A DNA stretch of 64,000 bases from the NCBI GenBank assembly GCA_038277395.1, contig CM076194.1, positions 176,722,467 to 176,786,466 on the forward strand, read 5' to 3'. How positions within the stretch are numbered: the stretch's first letter is position 1; every line of letters begins with the position of its first letter. The notes beneath the pieces were generated by a model that made no database searches, was not told the DNA's origin, and saw only the letters and a program-made list of their open reading frames with translations. The translations under genes were made by a program, and so were the position numbers. This document shows, one piece after another, positions 1 through 10,888 of the stretch. The stretch comes from Dryocosmus kuriphilus (lineage: Eukaryota; Arthropoda; Insecta; Hymenoptera; Cynipidae).

Positions 1-196
1 TAATAATATGATGTGAAGTAGTAATTTTTAGAAACTTGTATGTTCGGATTATTATTTTCGTCTGTATTGAGGAATGTAATTTTCTGAATAGACTGAAACG
101 AAATCAACCAAAAATTTTGATCTAGGCACCATGATCAGTTTTCCAAAAATTTTGTGTATTCTTACAATTTTCAGCATTACACACACCAATTATTTA

Positions 197-212
197 CTTG
201 ATATGTATCAAG
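197..212. repeat. Perfect 7-base inverted repeat (unit 1)
   Basis: CTTGATATGTATCAAG is a 7-base perfect inverted repeat with a TG centre. It recurs in each unit except unit 11, where ACTTAATATG replaces ACTTGATATG and breaks one pair. Confidence 0.8.
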
Positions 213-280
213 AAACATATAAATAAGGAAAAAAGGACTATTAAGTAACTTACCTAAATAACTCTTAGATTTATGCACCA

Positions 281-475
281 CTTTCAGTTTTTCTAAATAT
301 ATTTTTGTTACCTCTATAATGTTCCATTTGCTTTATAAATCAATGTTAGTCATAATTTTCAAATTAATTTTTATAATGTTTTCAGCTTTAAATATATTTT
401 TGTTATCTCTATAATATTCCATTTGCTTTATAAATCAATGTTATTCATAATTTTCAAATTAATTTTTCATAATTT
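281..475 (+). repeat. 95-base imperfect tandem duplication inside the satellite unit (unit 1 coordinates)
   Basis: Two diverged copies begin with TTTCAG followed by TTTTTCTAAATAT or CTTTAAATAT. They share the segment TTTTTGTTA(C/T)CTCTATAAT and TTTGCTTTATAAATCAATGTTA at a spacing of 95 bases. The pair occurs in every complete unit. Confidence 0.9.
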
Positions 476-480
476 TTTCA

Positions 481-838
481 GCTTGATAACCTTACTTGAT
501 ATGTATGAATATACTACAAGTATTAAAATGTCAACCTTGTACCTATCAATCGATAGTGATGCTTTAAGGTTGTGCATAGATAGGAAAAATGTTTATAATA
601 AAATGTTTGATTTTAAAATAATGGTGAAATTAGAGTAGGTTTCAATAATTTGATTTTTCAGCTTGATAACCTTACTTGATATGTATGAATATACTACAAG
701 TATTAAAATGTCAACCTTGTACCTATCAATCGATAGTGATGCTTTAAGGTTGTTCATAGATAGGAAAAATGTTTATAACAAAATGTTTGATTTTAAAATA
801 ATGGTGAAATTAGAGTAGGTTTCAATATTTTGATTATT
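481..838 (+). repeat. 180-base tandem duplication inside the satellite unit (unit 1 coordinates)
   Basis: The copies at 481-660 and 661-838 both start GCTTGATAACCTTAC and end in GTTTCAATA. They differ at GTGCAT versus GTTCAT and at AATAAAATG versus AACAAAATG. Each holds a short palindrome, CTATCAATCGATAG. Ten of twelve units have both copies; units 9 and 11 have one. Confidence 0.95.
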
Positions 839-1105
839 TTACATTATCTCATCATATATTGAGTATTTCGTTATAAAAAAAAAAAAAAATTTTTTTTCAT
901 TGAATGATTATAATTTTGGTTCTTCCTATATAATAATTTTTTTTAAAATATAAAAAATTTTTATAGAAATGTCCAACAGCTTGTATTTTAAGCTTTGTCA
1001 AACAAATAAATCAGGATTTATTAGAAGGATGAATATTTCATTTGAGTAGATTCTTGGAGAAAATATTTTTAACATGTGGGTTTTTACGATCATAGGGCCT
1101 GAACG

Positions 1106-1255
1106 ATGTCGGCAGTGAAAAAGGACTTCTTGAAACTAGAGGAAAAAAACAGAAAAGGGTCTTACGATTCTCGTTATTACAAGGGGGATGAAGATAGTTT
1201 TAGTCACTTTTGCTTTTCTCTGGGAAGTTTTTTCTGTTTGATAATTTGGGTTTAG
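1106..1255 (+). CDS. Small hypothetical ORF of 49 codons in each satellite unit (unit 1 copy)
   Basis: It opens with a true ATG, reads MSAVKKDFLKLEEKNRKG at the N-terminus (charged, lysine- and glutamate-rich), passes a tyrosine- and aspartate-rich middle, and ends in a hydrophobic stretch (LGSFFCLIIWV) that could be a short membrane segment. It lies inside the 18-base inverted-repeat module. I do not recognise it. In unit 6 an A-run is longer by exactly three bases, so the frame survives; in unit 10 two extra Gs break it. Most copies are identical, but so is the surrounding non-coding sequence, so conservation is not evidence of selection. It could be a captured exon or chance. Confidence 0.2.
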   Translation: MSAVKKDFLKLEEKNRKGSYDSRYYKGDEDSFSHFCFSLGSFFCLIIWV

Positions 1256-1462
1256 TTTGCGACGTGACTTTCAAGTGGACAGATCGTGTTCTCTCCAAAA
1301 AACAGATAAAGTTTTCCGTGCAGTAAAGTAAAAAATAAAAATCTTTGAAAAAAACTTTGGTGGAGAAATCTACTTCAGATTAGTGAATTGCCTTTTTCTA
1401 AGAAGGGTTAAATTTCGTAGAAAATGGAATTAAAAGTGAAGTGAATACTTTATTGTGTTGTG

Positions 1463-1470
1463 TATAAAAG
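1463..1470 (+). promoter_or_regulatory. TATA-like box TATAAAAG in the satellite unit (unit 1)
   Basis: The octamer matches a strong TATA consensus in an AT-rich background, so chance is plausible. If used, transcription would start near 1495 and read into the hairpin-rich part of the unit (1748-1981). It is repeated in each unit. Confidence 0.25.
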
Positions 1471-1739
1471 AAGTGTTATTGTGACCTCTAGGAGGATTAA
1501 TTTTGGATTAACATTTCTGGATAAGTTTTTAACCGTATTTAATTGATTTCTTTAACTGATTTTTCCTATATTATGGATTTCATAAACATTGATAGGGAAT
1601 GGGGTGATGGAAGAGATAGATGAATGATATAGGAAGAACCAAAAAGAAGGTTTTATTGTATATAGTAGGAATTTAAATGTGATTATGTATATAATTAATA
1701 ATTAAGTTTAAGCACCTATAGTTTCCTGTAAATTTTTCC

Positions 1740-1769
1740 CTGATGATGAAGTCTCAAGGGCTTCGAAAC
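1740..1769 (+). other. Hairpin with hammerhead-like core motif (unit 1 copy)
   Basis: CTGATGA (1740-1746) and GAAAC (1765-1769) flank a hairpin with arms GAAGTCT and GGGCTTC (1748-1754 and 1758-1764) and a three-base loop. The order CTGATGA, stem, GAAA is that of the catalytic core of hammerhead ribozymes. However, the first stem-II position would be a T:C mismatch, and I could not find convincing stems I and III around it. The A/G polymorphism among units (CAA or CGA) falls in the loop. I call this a conserved hairpin motif, not a ribozyme. Confidence 0.4.
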
Positions 1770-1798
1770 ATGTAGGATCCCTGTAGTATAAAAAAGAC

Positions 1799-1857
1799 GG
1801 AGAAAGAATAAGGAAAGAGTGAGAGGTAGGTTTTGGTTGACTCTTTCCTTTTTCTCC
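1799..1857 (+). other. Long hairpin in the satellite unit (unit 1 copy)
   Basis: AAGGAAAGAGT (1810-1820) pairs perfectly with 1840-1850 across a 19-base loop. The stem extends, after a 4-base bulge, by GGAGAAA (1799-1805) with TTTCTCC (1851-1857). Units 3 and 6 carry a T to C change in the outer arm. It stands 30 bases after the hammerhead-like motif. Confidence 0.6.
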
Positions 1858-1954
1858 CTCTTTTTTCAAAAATATATTTTGCATTTTATGCAATGTCTCT
1901 AATGAGCCTGAAAATAATGGTTTGAAAATACATTGTTGTTTTTATTTTAGCTGT

Positions 1955-1981
1955 CCTTTTTCTGAACTGTCAGGAAAAAGG
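1955..1981 (+). other. Hairpin with 11-base stem and ACTG loop (unit 1 copy)
   Basis: CCTTTTTCTGA pairs with TCAGGAAAAAGG with one bulged base and the loop ACTG. It is the third strong hairpin within 240 bases. It follows a pyrimidine tract ending TTTTAG, which resembles a splice acceptor. Confidence 0.55.
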
Positions 1982-2173
1982 TTAGTTATAGAAAAGCAAA
2001 TAATGGTTTTCTCTTCAATATTAAATAAATAATTTAAAAAAGGGACAATAAACAATATGATTCGTTTTCAGTCTTTAGGGTTGCCTATAATTACTAATGG
2101 ATTTCTTTTTTATTGAGATAACGAATGTGTACTCAATTTACTAAAAAGATACCTTTTTTTAAAAAAATTCTTA

Positions 2174-4352
2174 TAATAATATGATGTGAAGTAGTAATTT
2201 TTAGAGAACTTGTATGTTCGGATTATTATTTTCGTCTGTATTGAGGAATGTAATTTTCTGAATAGACTGAAACGAAATCAACCAAAAATTTTGATCTAGG
2301 CACCATGATCAGTTTTCCAAAAATTTTGTGTATTCTTACAATTTTCAGCATTACACACACCAATTATTTACTTGATATGTATCAAGAAACATATAAATAA
2401 GGAAAAAAAGACTATTAAGTAACTTACCTAAATAACTCTTAGATTTATGCACCACTTTCAGTTTTTCTAAATATATTTTTGTTACCTCTATAATGTTCCA
2501 TTTGCTTTATAAATCAATGTTAGTCATAATTTTCAAATTAATTTTTTATAATGTTTTTCAGCTTTAAATATATTTTTGTTATCTCTATAATATTCCATTT
2601 GCTTTATAAATCAATGTTATTCATAATTTTCAAATTAATTTTTCATAATTTTTTCAGCTTGATAACCTTACTTGATATGTATGAATATACTACAAGTATT
2701 AAAATGTCAACCTTGTACCTATCAATCGATAGTGATGCTTTAAGGTTGTGCATAGATAGGAAAAATGTTTATAATAAAATGTTTTGATTTTAAAATAATG
2801 GTGAAATTAGAGTAGGTTTCAATAATTTGATTTTTCAGCTTGATAACCTTACTTGATATGTATGAATATACTACAAGTATTAAAATGTCAACCTTGTACC
2901 TATCAATCGATAGTGATGCTTTAAGGTTGTTCATAGATAGGAAAAATGTTTATAACAAAATGTTTGATTTTAAAATAATGGTGAAATTAGAGTAGGTTTC
3001 AATATTTTGATTATTTTACATTTATCTCATCATATATTGAGTATTTCGTTATAAAAAAAAAAAAAAATTTTTTTTTCATTGAATGATTATAATTTTGGTT
3101 CTTCCTATATAATAATTTTTTTTAAAATATAAAAAATTTTTGTAGAAATGTCCAACAGCTTGTATTTTAAGCTTTGTCAAACAAATAAATCAGGATTTAT
3201 TAGAAGGATGAATATTTCATTTGAGTAGATTCTTGGAGAAAATATTTTTAACATGTGGGTTTTTACGATCATAGGGCCTGAACGATGTCGGCAGTGAAAA
3301 AGGACTTCTTGAAACTAGAGGAAAAAAACAGAAAAGGGTCTTACGATTCTCGTTATTACAAGGGGGATGAAGATAGTTTTAGTCACTTTTGCTTTTCTCT
3401 GGGAAGTTTTTTCTGTTTGATAATTTGGGTTTAGTTTGCGACGTGACTTTCAAGTGGACAGATCGTGTTCTCTCCAAAAAACAGATAAAGTTTTCCGTGC
3501 AGTAAAGTAAAAAATAAAAATCTTTGAAAAAAACTTTGGTGGAGAAATCTACTTCAGATTAGTGAATTGCCTTTTTCTAAGAAGGGTTAAATTTCGTAGA
3601 AAATGGAATTAAAAGTGAAGTGAATACTTTATTGTGTTGTGTATAAAAGAAGTGTTATTGTGACCTCTAGGAGGATTAATTTTGGATTAACATTTCTGGA
3701 TAAGTTTTTAACCGTATTTAATTGATTTCTTTAACTGATTTTTCCTATATTATGGATTTCATAAACATTGATAGGGAATGGGGTGATGGAAGAGATAGAT
3801 GAATGATATAGGAAGAACCAAAAAGAAGGTTTTATTGTATATAGTAGGAATTTAAATGTGATTATGTATATAATTAATAATTAAGTTTAAGCACCTATAG
3901 TTTCCTGTAAATTTTTCCCTGATGATGAAGTCTCGAGGGCTTCGAAACATGTAGGATCCCTGTAGTATAAAAAAGACGGAGAAAGAATAAGGAAAGAGTG
4001 AGAGGTAGGTTTTGGTTGACTCTTTCCTTTTTCTCCCTCTTTTTTCAAAAATATATTTTGCATTTTATGCAATGTCTCTAATGAGCCTGAAAATAATGGT
4101 TTGAAAATACATTGTTGTTTTTATTTTAGCTGTCCTTTTTCTGAACTGTCAGGAAAAAGGTTAGTTATAGAAAAGCAAATAATGGTTTTCTCTTCAATAT
4201 TAAATAAATAATTTAAAAAAGGGACAATAAACAATATGATTCGTTTTCAGTCTTTAGGGTTGCCTATAATTACTAATGGATTTCTTTTTTATTGAGATAA
4301 CGAATGTGTACTCAATTTACTAAAAAGATACCTTTTTTTAAAAAAATTCTTA
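2174..4352 (+). repeat. Satellite unit 2 (2179 bp)
   Basis: It carries both 180-base copies. It has an extra GA early on (AGAGAACTTG), one extra T in the first 180-base copy, and the CTCGAGGG variant of the hairpin loop (near 3931), shared with units 3 and 6. Confidence 0.95.
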
Positions 4353-6531
4353 TAATAATATGATGTGAAGTAGTAATTTTTAGAAACTTGTATGTTCGGA
4401 TTATTATTTTCGTCTGTATTGAGGAATGTAATTTTCTGAATAGACTGAAACGAAATCAACCAAAAATTTTGATCTAGGCACCATGATCAGTTTTCCAAAA
4501 ATTTTGTGTATTCTTACAATTTTCAGCATTACACACACCAATTATTTACTTGATATGTATCAAGAAACATATAAATAAGGAAAAAAAACAGACTATTAAG
4601 TAACTTACCTAAATAACTCTTAGATTTATGCACCACTTTCAGTTTTTCTAAATATATTTTTGTTACCTCTATAATGTTCCATTTGCTTTATAAATCAATG
4701 TTAGTCATAATTTTCAAATTAATTTTTATAATGTTTTCAGCTTTAAATATATTTTTGTTATCTCTATAATATTCCATTTGCTTTATAAATCAATGTTATT
4801 CATAATTTTCAAATTAATTTTTCATAATTTTTTCAGCTTGATAACCTTACTTGATATGTATGAATATACTACAAGTATTAAAATGTCAACCTTGTACCTA
4901 TCAATCGATAGTGATGCTTTAAGGTTGTGCATAGATAGGAAAAATGTTTATAATAAAATGTTTGATTTTAAAATAATGGTGAAATTAGAGTAGGTTTCAA
5001 TAATTTGATTTTTCAGCTTGATAACCTTACTTGATATGTATGAATATACTACAAAGTATTAAAATGTCAACCTTGTACCTATCAATCGATAGTGATGCTT
5101 TAAGGTTGTTCATAGATAGGAAAAATGTTTATAACAAAATGTTTGATTTTAAAATAATGGTGAAATTAGAGTAGGTTTCAATATTTTGATTATTTTACAT
5201 TATCTCATCATATATTGAGTATTTCGTTATTTCGTTATAAAAAAAATTTTTTTTTCATTGAATGATTATAATTTTGGTTCTTCCTATATAATAATTTTTT
5301 TAAAATATAAAAAATTTTTATAGAAATGTCCAACAGCTTGTATTTTAACCTTTGTCAAACAAATAAATCAGGATTTATTAGAAGGATGAATATTTCATTT
5401 GAGTAGATTCTTGGAGAAAATATTTTTAACATGTGGGTTTTTACGATCATAGGGCCTGAACGATGTCGGCAGTGAAAAAGGACTTCTTGAAACTAGAGGA
5501 AAAAAACAGAAAAGGGTCTTACGATTCTCGTTATTACAAGGGGGATGAAGATAGTTTTAGTCACTTTTGCTTTTCTCTGGGAAGTTTTTTCTGTTTGATA
5601 ATTTGGGTTTAGTTTGCGACGTGACTTTCAAGTGGACAGATCGTGTTCTCTCCAAAAAACAGATAAAGTTTTCCGTGCAGTAAAGTAAAAAATAAAAATC
5701 TTTGAAAAAAACTTTGGTGGAGAAATCTACTTCAGATTAGTGAATTGCCTTTTTCTAAGAAGGGTTAAATTTCGTAGAAAATGGAATTAAAAGTGAAGTG
5801 AATACTTTATTGTGTTGTGTATAAAAGAAGTGTTATTGTGACCTCTAGGAGGATTAATTTTGGATTAACATTTCTGGATAAGTTTTTAACCGTATTTAAT
5901 TGATTTCTTTAACTGATTTTTCCTATATTATGGATTTCATAAACATTGATAGGGAATGGGGTGATGGAAGAGATAGATGAATGATATAGGAAGAACCAAA
6001 AAGAAGGTTTTATTGTATATAGTAGGAATTTAAATGTGATTATGTATATAATTAATAATTAAGTTTAAGCACCTATAGTTTCCTGTAAATTTTTCCCTGA
6101 TGATGAAGTCTCGAGGGCTTCGAAACATGTAGGATCCCTGTAGTATAAAAAAGACGGAGAAAGAATAAGGAAAGAGTGAGAGGTAGGTTTTGGTTGACTC
6201 TTTCCTTTCTCTCCCTCTTTTTTCAAAAATATATTTTGCATTTTATGCAATGTCTCTAATGAGCCTGAAAATAATGGTTTGAAAATACATTGTTGTTTTT
6301 ATTTTAGCTGTCCTTTTTCTGAACTGTCAGGAAAAAGGTTAGTTATAGAAAAGCAAATAATGGTTTTCTCTTCAATATTAAATAAATAATTTAAAAAAGG
6401 GACAATAAACAATATGATTCGTTTTCAGTCTTTAGGGTTGCCTATAATTACTAATGGATTTCTTTTTTTATTGAGATAACGAATGTGTACTCAATTTACT
6501 AAAAAGATACCTTTTTTTAAAAAAATTCTTA
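4353..6531 (+). repeat. Satellite unit 3 (2179 bp)
   Basis: Both 180-base copies are present, the second with one inserted A. There is a local duplication TTTCGTTATTTCGTTA next to the A/T tract (near 5222). It carries CTCGAGGG and TTTCTCTCCC variants, shared as a pair only with unit 6. Confidence 0.95.
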
Positions 6532-8712
6532 TAATAATATGATGTGAAGTAGTAATTTTTAGAAACTTGTATGTTCGGATTATTATTTTCGTCTGTATTG
6601 AGGAATGTAATTTTCTGAATAGACTGAAACGAAATCAACCAAAAATTTTGATCTAGGCACCATGATCAGTTTTCCAAAAATTTTGTGTATTCTTACAATT
6701 TTCAGCATTACACACACCAATTATTTACTTGATATGTATCAAGAAACATATAAATAAGGAAAAACAGACTATTAAGTAACTTACCTAAATAACTCTTAGA
6801 TTTATGCACCACTTTCAGTTTTTCTAAATATATTTTTGTTACCTCTATAATGTTCCATTTGCTTTATAAATCAATGTTAGTCATAATTTTCAAATTAATT
6901 TTTATAATGTTTTCAGCTTTAAATATATTTTTGTTATCTCTATAATATTCCATTTGCTTTATAAATCAATGTTATTCATAATTTTCAAATTAATTTTTCA
7001 TAATTTTTTCAGCTTGATAACCTTACTTGATATGTATGAATATACTACAAGTATTAAAATGTCAACCTTGTACCTATCAATCGATAGTGATGCTTTAAGG
7101 TTGTGCATAGATAGGAAAAATGTTTATAATAAAATGTTTGATTTTAAAATAATGGTGAAATTAGAGTAGGTTTCAATAATTTGATTTTTCAGCTTGATAA
7201 CCTTACTTGATATGTATGAATATACTACAAGTATTAAAATGTCAACCTTGTACCTATCAATCGATAGTGATGCTTTAAGGTTGTTCATAGATAGGAAAAA
7301 TGTTTATAACAAAATGTTTGATTTTAAAATAATGGTGAAATTAGAGTAGGTTTCAATATTTTGATTATTTTACATTATCTCATCATCATATATTGAGTAT
7401 TTCGTTATAAAAAAAAAAAAAAAAAATTTTTTCATTGAATGATTATAATTTTGGTTCTTCCTATATAATAATTTTTTTTAAATATAAAAAAATTTTTATA
7501 GAAATGTCCAACAGCTTGTATTTTAACCTTTGTCAAACAAATAAATCAGGATTTATTAGAAGGATGAATATTTCATTTGAGTAGATTCTTGGAGAAAATA
7601 TTTTTAACATGTGGGTTTTTACGATCATAGGGCCTGAACGATGTCGGCAGTGAAAAAGGACTTCTTGAAACTAGAGGAAAAAAACAGAAAAGGGTCTTAC
7701 GATTCTCGTTATTACAAGGGGGATGAAGATAGTTTTAGTCACTTTTGCTTTTCTCTGGGAAGTTTTTTCTGTTTGATAATTTGGGTTTAGTTTGCGACGT
7801 GACTTTCAAGTGGACAGATCGTGTTCTCTCCAAAAAACAGATAAAGTTTTCCGTGCAGTAAAGTAAAAAATAAAAAAAATCTTTGAAAAAAACTTTGGTG
7901 GAGAAATCTACTTCAGATTGGTGAATTGCCTTTTTCTAAGAAGGGTTAAATTTCGTAGAAAATGGAATTAAAAGTGAAGTGAATACTTTATTGTGTTGTG
8001 TATAAAAGAAGTGTTATTGTGACCTCTAGGAGGATTAATTTTGGATTAACATTTCTGGATAAGTTTTTAACCGTATTTAATTGATTTCTTTAACTGATTT
8101 TTCCTATATTATGGATTTCATAAACATTGATAGGGAATGGGGTGATGGAAGAGATAGATGAATGATATAGGAAGAACCAAAAAGAAGGTTTTATTGTATA
8201 TAGTAGGAATTTAAATGTGATTATGTATATAATTAATAATTAAGTTTAAGCACCTATAGTTTCCTGTAAATTTTTCCCTGATGATGAAGTCTCAAGGGCT
8301 TCGAAACATGTAGGATCCCTGTAGTATAAAAAAGACGGAGAAAGAATAAGGAAAGAGTGAGAGGTAGGTTTTGGTTGACTCTTTCCTTTTTCTCCCTCTT
8401 TTTTCAAAAATATATTTTGCATTTTATGCAATGTCTCTAATGAGCCTGAAAATAATGGTTTGAAAATACATTGTTGTTTTTATTTTAGCTGTCCTTTTTC
8501 TGAACTGTCAGGAAAAAGGTTAGTTATAGAAAAGCAAATAATGGTTTTCTCTTCAATATTAAATAAATAATTTAAAAAAGGGACAATAAACAATATGATC
8601 TCGTTTTCAGTCTTTAGGGTTGCCTATAATTACTAATGGATTTCTTTTTTATTGAGATAACGAATGTGTACTCAATTTACTAAAAAGATACCTTTTTTTA
8701 AAAAAATTCTTA
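6532..8712 (+). repeat. Satellite unit 4 (2181 bp)
   Basis: Both 180-base copies are present. Variants include an ACAG start after the GGAAAA tract (near 6765), an extra CAT near 7384, three extra As near 7875, AGATTGG near 7916, and GATCTCG near 8598. The ACAG plus AGATTGG combination recurs in units 7 and 10. Confidence 0.95.
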
Positions 8713-10888
8713 TAATAATATGATGTGAAGTAGTAATTTTTAGAAACTTGTATGTTCGGATTATTATTTTCGTCTGTATTGAGGAATGTAATTTTCTGAA
8801 TAGACTGAAACGAAATCAACCAAAAATTTTGATCTAGGCACCATGATCAGTTTTCCAAAAATTTTGTGTATTCTTACAATTTTCAGCATTACACACACCA
8901 ATTATTTACTTGATATGTATCAAGAAACATATAAATAAGGAAAAAAAGACTATTAAGTAACTTACCTAAATAACTCTTAGATTTATGCACCACTTTCAGT
9001 TTTTTCTAAATATATTTTTGTTACCTCTATAATGTTCCATTTGCTTTATAAATCAATGTTAGTCATAATTTTCAAATTAATTTTTATAATGTTTTCAGCT
9101 TTAAATATATTTTTGTTATCTCTATAATATTCCATTTGCTTTATAAATCAATGTTATTCATAATTTTCAAATTAATTTTTCATAATTTTTTCAGCTTGAT
9201 AACCTTACTTGATATGTATGAATATACTACAAGTATTAAAATGTCAACCTTGTACCTATCAATCGATAGTGATGCTTTAAGGTTGTGCATAGATAGGAAA
9301 AATGTTTATAATAAAATGTTTGATTTTAAAATAATGGTGAAATTAGAGTAGGTTTCAATAATTTGATTTTTCAGCTTGATAACCTTACTTGATATGTATG
9401 AATATACTACAAGTATTAAAATGTCAACCTTGTACCTATCAATCGATAGTGATGCTTTAAGGTTGTTCATAGATAGGAAAAATGTTTATAACAAAATGTT
9501 TGATTTTAAAATAATGGTGAAATTAGAGTAGGTTTCAATATTTTGATTATTTTACATTATCTCATCATATATTGAGTATTTCGTTATAAAAAAAAAAAAA
9601 AAAATTTTTTTTCATTGAATGATTATAATTTTGGTTCTTCCTATATAATAATTTTTTTTAAAATATAAAAAATTTTTATAGAAATGTCCAACAGCTTGTA
9701 TTTTAACCTTTGTCAAACAAATAAATCAGGATTTATTAGAAGGATGAATATTTCATTTGAGTAGATTCTTGGAGAAAATATTTTTAACATGTGGGTTTTT
9801 ACGATCATAGGGCCTGAACGATGTCGGCAGTGAAAAAGGACTTCTTGAAACTAGAGGAAAAAAACAGAAAAGGGTCTTACGATTCTCGTTATTACAAGGG
9901 GGATGAAGATAGTTTTAGTCACTTTTGCTTTTCTCTGGGAAGTTTTTTCTGTTTGATAATTTGGGTTTAGTTTGCGACGTGACTTTCAAGTGGACAGATC
10001 GTGTTCTCTCCAAAAAACAGATAAAGTTTTCCGTGCAGTAAAGTAAAAAATAAAAATCTTTGAAAAAAACTTTGGTGGAGAAATCTACTTCAGATTAGTG
10101 AATTGCCTTTTTCTAAGAAGGGTTAAATTTCGTAGAAAATGGAATTAAAAGTGAAGTGAATACTTTATTGTGTTGTGTATAAAAGAAGTGTTATTGTGAC
10201 CTCTAGGAGGATTAATTTTGGATTAACATTTCTGGATAAGTTTTTAACCGTATTTAATTGATTTCTTTAACTGATTTTTCCTATATTATGGATTTCATAA
10301 ACATTGATAGGGAATGGGGTGATGGAAGAGATAGATGAATGATATAGGAAGAACCAAAAAGAAGGTTTTATTGTATATAGTAGGAATTTAAATGTGATTA
10401 TGTATATAATTAATAATTAAGTTTAAGCACCTATAGTTTCCTGTAAATTTTTCCCTGATGATGAAGTCTCAAGGGCTTCGAAACATGTAGGATCCCTGTA
10501 GTATAAAAAAGACGGAGAAAGAATAAGGAAAGAGTGAGAGGTAGGTTTTGGTTGACTCTTTCCTTTTTCTCCCTCTTTTTTCAAAAATATATTTTGCATT
10601 TTATGCAATGTCTCTAATGAGCCTGAAAATAATGGTTTGAAAATACATTGTTGTTTTTATTTTAGCTGTCCTTTTTCTGAACTGTCAGGAAAAAGGTTAG
10701 TTATAGAAAAGCAAATAATGGTTTTCTCTTCAATATTAAATAAATAATTTAAAAAAGGGACAATAAACAATATGATTCGTTTTCAGTCTTTAGGGTTGCC
10801 TATAATTACTAATGGATTTCTTTTTTATTGAGATAACGAATGTGTACTCAATTTACTAAAAAGATACCTTTTTTTAAAAAAATTCTTA
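8713..10888 (+). repeat. Satellite unit 5 (2176 bp)
   Basis: Both 180-base copies are present. It is close to the array consensus, with one extra T near 9003. Confidence 0.95.

Larger units (their letters stand above)
914..1644. repeat. Segment bounded by perfect 18-base inverted repeats inside the satellite unit (unit 1 coordinates)
   Basis: TTTTGGTTCTTCCTATAT at 914-931 is exactly the reverse complement of 1627-1644, and TGAATGAT lies just outside or beside both ends. The enclosed 731 bases carry a 49-codon ORF and a TATA-like box. The pair is kept in the units I compared. It may be a small DNA transposon captured in the satellite; I see no clear target duplication at its edges, so that reading is inference. 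Confidence 0.6.
1..2173 (+). repeat. Satellite unit 1 (2173 bp)
   Basis: This is the reference unit for internal coordinates. It holds both 180-base copies (481-660 and 661-838), the 18-base inverted repeat pair (914-931 and 1627-1644) and the hairpins listed separately. Only units 1 and 2 read AAGCTTTGTC near position 990; the other units read AACCTTTGTC. Confidence 0.95.

Noticed and set aside
423..638. Repeated 71-codon plus-strand ORF in most satellite units
   Set aside because: It begins at a non-ATG codon, runs through the 95- and 180-base repeats, varies freely among units, and is hydrophobic only because the DNA is T-rich.
1740..1769. Complete hammerhead ribozyme
   Set aside because: Core motifs are in order, but I could not pair stems I and III convincingly in any circular arrangement and the first stem-II pair is T:C. 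Kept only as a motif finding.
1708..1893. Repeated 61-codon minus-strand ORF in the satellite units
   Set aside because: It starts at TTG, overlaps the hairpin cluster, and its conservation equals that of the non-coding unit.
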